A stretch of 18,150 nucleotides of DNA from Candidatus Shapirobacteria bacterium. GTDB taxonomy: Bacteria; Patescibacteria; Microgenomatia; UBA12405. The notes beneath the pieces were generated by a model, which saw only the letters and a program-made list of their open reading frames with translations, was not told where the DNA came from and did not search any database. Shown in pieces: positions 14,093-18,150 of the stretch; the first letter of the stretch is position 1, and each line of letters starts with the position of its first letter. Location: assembly GCA_028710865.1 (NCBI GenBank), contig JAQTUF010000014.1, positions 1-18,150 of the forward strand, read 5' to 3'. The position numbers and the translations under genes were made by a program.

Positions 14093-15613
14093 CTAATTAT
14101 CTGTAAAGATTGGATTTATAAATTTCTCAATATTATATTTTTTATCTGCTCTACTTTTAAGTTCTATGTTATATATAGTTTTAAACTTTTCTCGATTAAA
14201 ATTTTCGTAAATTATTTCTAATACCGGTTTTGTAACAGTTCCTTCTCGAAGACCTGTTCCTTCAAGGTTCCCTGTGATAACATGACTTTTTTCTTTTTCA
14301 GACAATGTTGGTGTTAAGACTGGAACAACTATTTCACCAAGAGTAATGCTTTTTAAAATTGCTAACCCTTTCCCATCATTAGTTAAATCAAATTCTGCAA
14401 AATACCCAGTTGGTCCACCTCTTAAGCTTGTAATTGCTACCGTAATAAGTGGTCGAAGGTTCGGATCTTTTACTGGAGTTTGTTGTTTCCCTTTTTTAGG
14501 TGGTATCTTAGAGTGGATAAAACCTACTTTTACAGTATTATCAATACATTCTTGAAGTAATTTATTTAGGAATTGTTTATTAGGAATACTTGCCATATCT
14601 AATAAATCCTCTGACTTCGAAATAGGTCTATGTAGAGCATCGTCTGAAACAGGCCTGTCTTTTAGAAGCTTAAACAGATAATCTTTATCTGTTTTTTTAC
14701 CTTTATAATTATTTACTAGCTCTTCGAACGTATTAAAACCTAATAATGGGGGTACATGGTCAGTTATGGCACGAATTAATGCGAAACTTGAAAAGAAATT
14801 TGAACTAAGATAGTTTTTATTCAGTTCATTTATGAGTTTCAGTAACTTTTTGTAATTAAAACCATCATTTTTCTGCTCTATTGCTTTTATAATTCCATCC
14901 CCAATATAAGGTGAAACAGGTTCTTCTGTTCCTTCAGGCTTCGTTTGTATAGAAGATTTTTTCGTTTTCATCCACCTAATAAAATAATGAAAAGATTTTA
15001 TATTTTTATAAACTAATTCAACATTATTCAAAATTTCTTTTACTAAAGATTCGTAATATAAGATTGCAGGTGTAAAAATTCCTTCAATCATAGCCTCAGA
15101 ATCTCTAGTTGCAAAGGTTGAGGGTTGTAGTTGTTTTAAATATTTTATTCCTTCTTCACCATACGTTAGTTTCTTTTGACCTTCTAACAAATTCTCTTTT
15201 AAGATTTCTTTCTGCATTTCTTTATCAGTTTTAATAATCAGAGAAGTTTCATCATAAAAATCCTCGACAATATTAATTAAAGAGTTATATTCTCTCTCTA
15301 ATTCATCAATGGAAACATTCGATATCTTTTCTAACTTCTTTTTTACATCTTCGGGTTTTCTCTCCTTCCATTTATTTGAAAAACCGTTAATACTACCCCA
15401 TTCGACACTAAATCGATCCGATATTGGAGGTTTTTCAAAATTTCCATAGTATAATTTACTTTGATACCCAAACCATGAACCACTCCATGAATCAGATATT
15501 TCAGGTATGTTCGCGTCAAGTTTTTTAGCCTCAATTTTTAATGAATTAAGAATCGGAATTACTTTTTCTTCAAAGACAAGTCGAGCTTTTTCTAACTTAT
15601 CAATATTTCTCAT
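14093..15613 (-). CDS. Hypothetical 506-aa protein, three-part, next to the recombinase
   Basis: I cannot name this protein. Three regions stand out. Residues 40-73 hold a W/Y/G-rich block, SWSGSWFGYQ...LYYGNF.KPP...FSVEWG, followed by charged helices to about 150. Residues ~175-345 are helical, with SFALIRAITDHVPPLLGF near 275-292 and DDALHRPIS near 323-331, a pattern I associate with unnamed accessory-genome proteins. Residues ~382-505 look like a beta-sandwich (TGYFAEFDLTNDGKGLAIL, then VVPVLTPTLSEKE, then PVLEIIYEN). No nuclease, ATPase, TIR or membrane motif is evident. It is intracellular by appearance and monocistronic, and an extended -10 (TGATATACT, 15628-15620) lies 6 nt before its ATG. 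Its position beside a serine recombinase suggests cargo, perhaps defence, but that is inference. Confidence 0.8.
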   Translation of the reverse strand: MRNIDKLEKARLVFEEKVIPILNSLKIEAKKLDANIPEISDSWSGSWFGYQSKLYYGNFEKPPISDRFSVEWGSINGFSNKWKERKPEDVKKKLEKISNVSIDELEREYNSLINIVEDFYDETSLIIKTDKEMQKEILKENLLEGQKKLTYGEEGIKYLKQLQPSTFATRDSEAMIEGIFTPAILYYESLVKEILNNVELVYKNIKSFHYFIRWMKTKKSSIQTKPEGTEEPVSPYIGDGIIKAIEQKNDGFNYKKLLKLINELNKNYLSSNFFSSFALIRAITDHVPPLLGFNTFEELVNNYKGKKTDKDYLFKLLKDRPVSDDALHRPISKSEDLLDMASIPNKQFLNKLLQECIDNTVKVGFIHSKIPPKKGKQQTPVKDPNLRPLITVAITSLRGGPTGYFAEFDLTNDGKGLAILKSITLGEIVVPVLTPTLSEKEKSHVITGNLEGTGLREGTVTKPVLEIIYENFNREKFKTIYNIELKSRADKKYNIEKFINPIFTDN

Positions 15614-15619
15614 AATCGA

Positions 15620-15628
15620 AGTATATCA
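15620..15628 (-). promoter_or_regulatory. Extended -10 promoter of the 506-aa gene
   Basis: On the minus strand, TGATATACT (15628-15620) ends 6 nt before ATG 15613, so the first transcribed base should be at or next to the A of ATG. A leaderless transcript is expected. No good -35 is seen. Confidence 0.45.
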
Positions 15629-15747
15629 AAATAGGCGAAAAGTTAATTTAAAGTATCTATAAGATTGTCTTACATGCATTTCAAAATTATTTAAGAAAAA
15701 AAACAGAAGATTACACAATAAGATAGGAAAATTTTGTAAGGGAATAC

Positions 15748-15780
15748 GGGTCAAGCCGAACCTAGCGATACTTGTGACCC
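15748..15780. repeat. Inverted repeat overlapping the tRNA-Glu 3' end
   Basis: GGGTCAAG (15748-15755) is mirrored by CTTGTGACCC (15771-15780), with a two-base bulge. In the minus-strand transcript this pairs the last bases of the tRNA acceptor stem with the trailer, an alternative fold to the mature tRNA. No T-tract follows, so it is not a standard terminator. Confidence 0.35.
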
Positions 15781-15846
15781 CACGGAGAATCGAACTCCGA
15801 TTACCAAGATGAGAACCTGGTGTCCTAACCGTTAGACGATGGGGCC
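15775..15846 (-). tRNA. tRNA-Glu (anticodon CTC)
   Basis: A 72-nt cloverleaf: 7-bp acceptor stem (GGCCCCA / TGGGGTC, one G-T pair at 2-71) with discriminator A; D-arm GTCT...GGAC with an AACGGTTA loop; anticodon stem CCAGG/CTTGG around loop TTCTCAT, giving CTC (reads GAG, Glu); 4-nt variable loop; T-arm CGGAG-TTCGATT-CTCCG. CCA is not encoded. It is transcribed away from the GT-C gene, whose start lies 24 nt from the tRNA 5' end. It could serve as an integration target, but no duplicated 3' fragment was found. Confidence 0.95.
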
Positions 15847-15856
15847 GTATTTGTTG

Positions 15857-15862
15857 TAAAAT
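15857..15862 (+). promoter_or_regulatory. Putative -10 of the GT-C glycosyltransferase gene
   Basis: TGTAAAAT (hexamer TAAAAT at 15857-15862) ends 8 nt before ATG 15871. It is the same string and spacing as in front of the RelA/SpoT-like gene. Any -35 would lie inside the tRNA-Glu gene (TTAGAC at 15832, spacer 19), which is weak. Confidence 0.35.
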
Positions 15863-15870
15863 CTAAACAG

Positions 15871-17007
15871 ATGTATTTTACCAAATTTGCTTATCATTTT
15901 AAGCTCATTACTCTCACCATCCTTTCCACTCTTCTTCTTTGGTTAACTTTCTATTTCAATGTCCCCGGAAAAATTGGTTTTAATCAGGTTAGCCTTGAAA
16001 CTATTTTTGCAAATTATGATGGACCAAATTATATGGTTATTTCCAAATGTGGTTACAACAAAAGTTGTATTGGTCCTAACTTTTCTCTTCCTCAATCTCT
16101 TGAATATTATCCAGCCCATTTCCCAGCCTTTCCTGTTTTAATTAAATTTTTTACCAACTTTACTACTGGTCCCAAGGCCATGATTTTTTCCACTCTCCTG
16201 GGTTCGGTTTTTCTTACTTTAATTTTATTTGAATTCTTAAAATTGTTTCTAGATAGTAAAAAATCATTTTGGCTGACAACTCTTTTTTTATTTTTCCCAG
16301 CTAGACTTTTTGTTCTCCGATCTATTGGGGCTCCAGAAACTTGGTTTTTAGCCACTACCCTTACTTCAATTTTCTTTTTCAAAAAAGACAAAATTTGGCT
16401 TTCGGCTATTTTTGCTGCTGCCGCCCAGGCTTTCAAAAGCCCCGGAATTTTACTTCTACTCGCTTATGGGATTGTTGCCGTTTATGAATGGGTCAAAAGT
16501 AAAGATTTTATATCTACTTTAAAAAAGTATTTTCCTTTCGTGTTAGTTCCGATAATAATTATTTTAATTTTTTATCTCTATTATTTAGAAACCGGGGATT
16601 TTTGGGCTTATTTTCACAGTGGTGACAATTTTCATCTCAGCCTTTTCCCTTACACTGTTTTTATTAGTACTAAATCCTGGATTAATACTATTTGGCTTGA
16701 AGACGTTATTTATATTTTCTTAATCGCTCTTTACGGAGTTTATCGACTAATTAAAAAACATAAATTTGATATCACCGCCGTTTATCCTGCCGTGTTTTTG
16801 GTTGCTACAATTTTTGTTGCCCATCGAGATATTAGCCGTTATATTGCCCCCGTTTATCCTTTCCTTTTACTATCTTTTTCAAAAATTTTATCTGAAAAAT
16901 CAAGCAAAATAATTTTTTTGATTCTTCTTCCGGCCATAATTCTTTATGCTATTAACTTTATCTGTGGCAACGTCGCCCCAATTTCCGATTGGACCAATTA
17001 TTTGTAA
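15871..17007 (+). CDS. GT-C membrane glycosyltransferase, PIG-V/mannosyltransferase-like
   Basis: A 378-aa polytopic protein with about nine hydrophobic segments (for example residues 12-30, 105-128, 136-150, 185-205, 220-242, 284-300, 312-326, 345-372). After the first segment an outward loop carries YDGPNY at 49-54; D50 is the GT-C catalytic-type Asp, and the DGxxY pattern is that of the PIG-V/GPI-mannosyltransferase II group. EYYPAHFPAFPVLIKF, FFPARLFVLRSIGAPE and AFKSPGILLLL are further landmarks of that group. It likely transfers a sugar from a polyprenyl-phosphate donor to a cell-surface glycan or lipid. It stops at TAATG, overlapping the acetyltransferase start by one base. Codon use is visibly richer in C than in the ABC-hydrolase operon. 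Confidence 0.8.
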   Translation: MYFTKFAYHFKLITLTILSTLLLWLTFYFNVPGKIGFNQVSLETIFANYDGPNYMVISKCGYNKSCIGPNFSLPQSLEYYPAHFPAFPVLIKFFTNFTTGPKAMIFSTLLGSVFLTLILFEFLKLFLDSKKSFWLTTLFLFFPARLFVLRSIGAPETWFLATTLTSIFFFKKDKIWLSAIFAAAAQAFKSPGILLLLAYGIVAVYEWVKSKDFISTLKKYFPFVLVPIIIILIFYLYYLETGDFWAYFHSGDNFHLSLFPYTVFISTKSWINTIWLEDVIYIFLIALYGVYRLIKKHKFDITAVYPAVFLVATIFVAHRDISRYIAPVYPFLLLSFSKILSEKSSKIIFLILLPAIILYAINFICGNVAPISDWTNYL

Positions 17008-17450
17008 TGAACCCAAAAATCGTACTTGAAAAAAAATCTCTTAATGATGTAGTTAAAATAACCAAGACCATTATTGAATTCGATCAATCTTACGATAAAA
17101 AATATTTTGAAGATAGAATAAAATCAGAGAAAAATTTAATTTTAGTTGCTTATATAGATCATCTTCCAGTTGGATATCTAGTTTCCTACGATAGAGATAA
17201 AGATGGATCTTTTTATTGTTGGATGGCTGGGGTTGATCCTAAGTTTAGACAACTCGGTGTTTTAACTGAATTAATGAAACATTTATTCCAGTGGGCAAAA
17301 AATCATAATTATTTAAAAATTAAAATAAAAACTAGAAACAATCGACGGGAAATGTTGGCATTTTTAGTGAAATTTGGGTTTAATTTTACGGAAGTTGAAC
17401 CACGAGCCGATATCAATAATAATCGTATTATGCTTGAAAAATATCTCTAG
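17007..17450 (+). CDS. GNAT-family N-acetyltransferase
   Basis: A 147-aa single-domain GNAT enzyme that uses acetyl-CoA. Motif A is the strand-loop WMAGVDPKFRQLGVLTELM around residues 73-91 (R/Q-x-x-G-x-L pyrophosphate loop), followed by helix HLFQWAKNHNY and strand LKIKIKTRNNRREMLAFLVKFGF, where N and FL..FGF are usual motif B elements. The acceptor is unknown (protein, sugar or antibiotic). The reading frame extends upstream to a TTG at 16989, but ATG 17007 overlapping the previous stop (TAATG) is the natural coupled start. Its stop TAG shares a CTAG palindrome with the stop of the convergent dprA. Confidence 0.85.
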   Translation: MNPKIVLEKKSLNDVVKITKTIIEFDQSYDKKYFEDRIKSEKNLILVAYIDHLPVGYLVSYDRDKDGSFYCWMAGVDPKFRQLGVLTELMKHLFQWAKNHNYLKIKIKTRNNRREMLAFLVKFGFNFTEVEPRADINNNRIMLEKYL

Positions 17451-18150
17451 CTTATATAAAACTTTCCGTCTTCTTCGATCAACAAATCTTTCATTATCAT
17501 AAATGATAGATTAGTCGAAATCTCATTAACTTGTTTTTTTAATTTTTGGCAAATTTCATCTATTGTCAGTGCTTCATTTTCTAAAATATCAATAACGTTT
17601 CTCTCAAAATCAGACAAGTTACTATAATCCTTAAACATATTTTCTTGCCTTGGTGCTTCAATTTTATCTTCAAAAATGTCTAATCCCTCTGTTATCATTT
17701 TTGCTGCTCCAGATTTGATTAACCAATTTGTCCCAGCAGAGGTCCTTGAATTTATTGGTCCAGGCACTGCCAATACTTTTCTTTTTTGCTCCAAAGCCAA
17801 CTTTGCTGTAATCAAACTACCCGATTTTATCCCTGCCTCTATCACCACCACTCCTATGTTTGCCAAACCAGATACGATTCTATTTCTTTGAGGAAAACTC
17901 CAATTTGTCGCCTTAAAATTCGGCTCATATTCAGAAATTACTAAACCATTATTTTTTAGAATTTCCGTATACAATTTATCATTATCTTTTGGACAAGGTT
18001 CATCCAATCCACCACCCAAAACAGCTATAGTTTTCCCGCCATATTCCAGACATTTTTGATGAGATTCAGTATCTACACCATACATAAATCCAGAAATTAC
18101 AGTCGTTTTTTTTAGAACTATTTCTGGCATTAATTTTTCTACAATTTCTC
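17447..18150 (-). CDS. dprA: DNA-processing protein DprA, 5' end outside window
   Basis: The C-terminal 234 codons of DprA, the single-stranded-DNA-binding and RecA-loading protein needed for natural transformation. The Rossmann-like core is clear: VISGFMYGVDTESH (family SGxAxGID..AH), TIAVLGGGLDEPCP, NWSFPQRNRIVSGLA (FPxRNRIIxGLS), VVVIEAGIKSGSLITA, VLAVPGPINS, and GTNWLIKSGA. A C-terminal winged-helix (DML1-like) domain follows over the last ~60 residues. An ATG exists at 18130, but the frame stays open to the window edge and the upstream residues (EIVEKL) fit the family helix, so the real start is outside. A CPR cell with DprA may import DNA, matching the presence of mobile DNA nearby. Confidence 0.93.
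   Translation of the reverse strand, partial: EIVEKLMPEIVLKKTTVISGFMYGVDTESHQKCLEYGGKTIAVLGGGLDEPCPKDNDKLYTEILKNNGLVISEYEPNFKATNWSFPQRNRIVSGLANIGVVVIEAGIKSGSLITAKLALEQKRKVLAVPGPINSRTSAGTNWLIKSGAAKMITEGLDIFEDKIEAPRQENMFKDYSNLSDFERNVIDILENEALTIDEICQKLKKQVNEISTNLSFMIMKDLLIEEDGKFYIS

Noticed and set aside
12379..15846. Calling a delimited integrative element from leuS to tRNA-Glu
   Set aside because: No matching att pair, tRNA 3' duplication or third copy of the R repeat was found, so boundaries cannot be supported.
16107..16436. 109-codon reverse frame opposite the GT-C gene
   Set aside because: Low-complexity Lys/Arg-rich shadow of a hydrophobic membrane protein's coding strand.
16989..17006. 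TTG start for the acetyltransferase inside the GT-C gene
   Set aside because: ATG 17007 overlaps the previous stop as TAATG and gives a normal GNAT N-terminus.
17447..18130. Treating the dprA reading frame as complete from ATG 18130
   Set aside because: The frame is open to the window edge, and the first half of the DprA Rossmann fold is missing, so the gene is truncated by the window.

Overview
The window is AT-rich, gene-dense bacterial DNA. Gene content (a GT-C mannosyltransferase-like protein with a PIG-V style signature, a DprA, a large serine recombinase of the YARKSSE type, a stand-alone RelA/SpoT-type HD protein, small AT-rich operons, almost no Shine-Dalgarno sequences) suggests a Candidate Phyla Radiation bacterium, most likely Microgenomates-like. 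That placement rests on remembered resemblance, not a search. TGA works as a stop (the GTGA and ATGA overlaps at 7076 and 8449 depend on it), so the UGA=Gly code of Gracilibacteria does not apply.

Layout. (1) 1-616, minus: RelA/SpoT-type HD domain, cut by the left edge. A palindrome-bearing divergent promoter region separates it from a plus-strand run of a 76-aa unknown, a NIF3-family protein and a uridine-phosphorylase-like enzyme (710-2702). (2) 2679-4813, minus: an amidohydrolase followed by a stand-alone alanyl-tRNA-synthetase-like core that has lost key class II residues. (3) 4913-9895, plus: a tight five-gene operon of membrane-anchored NMT1/SsuA-type binding protein, two alkaline-phosphatase-superfamily hydrolases ('sulfatase' fold with Thr at the nucleophile position), permease and ATPase. 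It reads as an importer with two cytoplasmic hydrolases for the imported ester. (4) 9958-12378: leucyl-tRNA synthetase with a CP1 editing site whose signature motifs are altered. (5) 12379-15613, the accessory segment: two imperfect 30/31-bp direct repeats bracket a 48-aa basic small ORF upstream of a large serine recombinase, and a 506-aa protein of unknown function lies convergent to it. (6) 15775-18150: tRNA-Glu(CTC), a GT-C membrane glycosyltransferase, a GNAT acetyltransferase, and DprA cut by the right edge.

Regulation. Six genes that head transcription units (relA-like, leuS, the 48-aa ORF, the recombinase, the 506-aa gene, the GT-C gene) have a -10-like hexamer ending only 6-11 nt before the start codon, which predicts leaderless or near-leaderless mRNAs. 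Two others (710 and 4913) have extended -10 promoters about 33 nt upstream. No stretch over 300 bases lacks a gene.

Points most worth a second look: the repeat/small ORF/recombinase unit with its unknown neighbour, the AlaRS-like paralogue, the altered LeuRS editing pocket, the transporter-hydrolase operon, and the leaderless promoter pattern.
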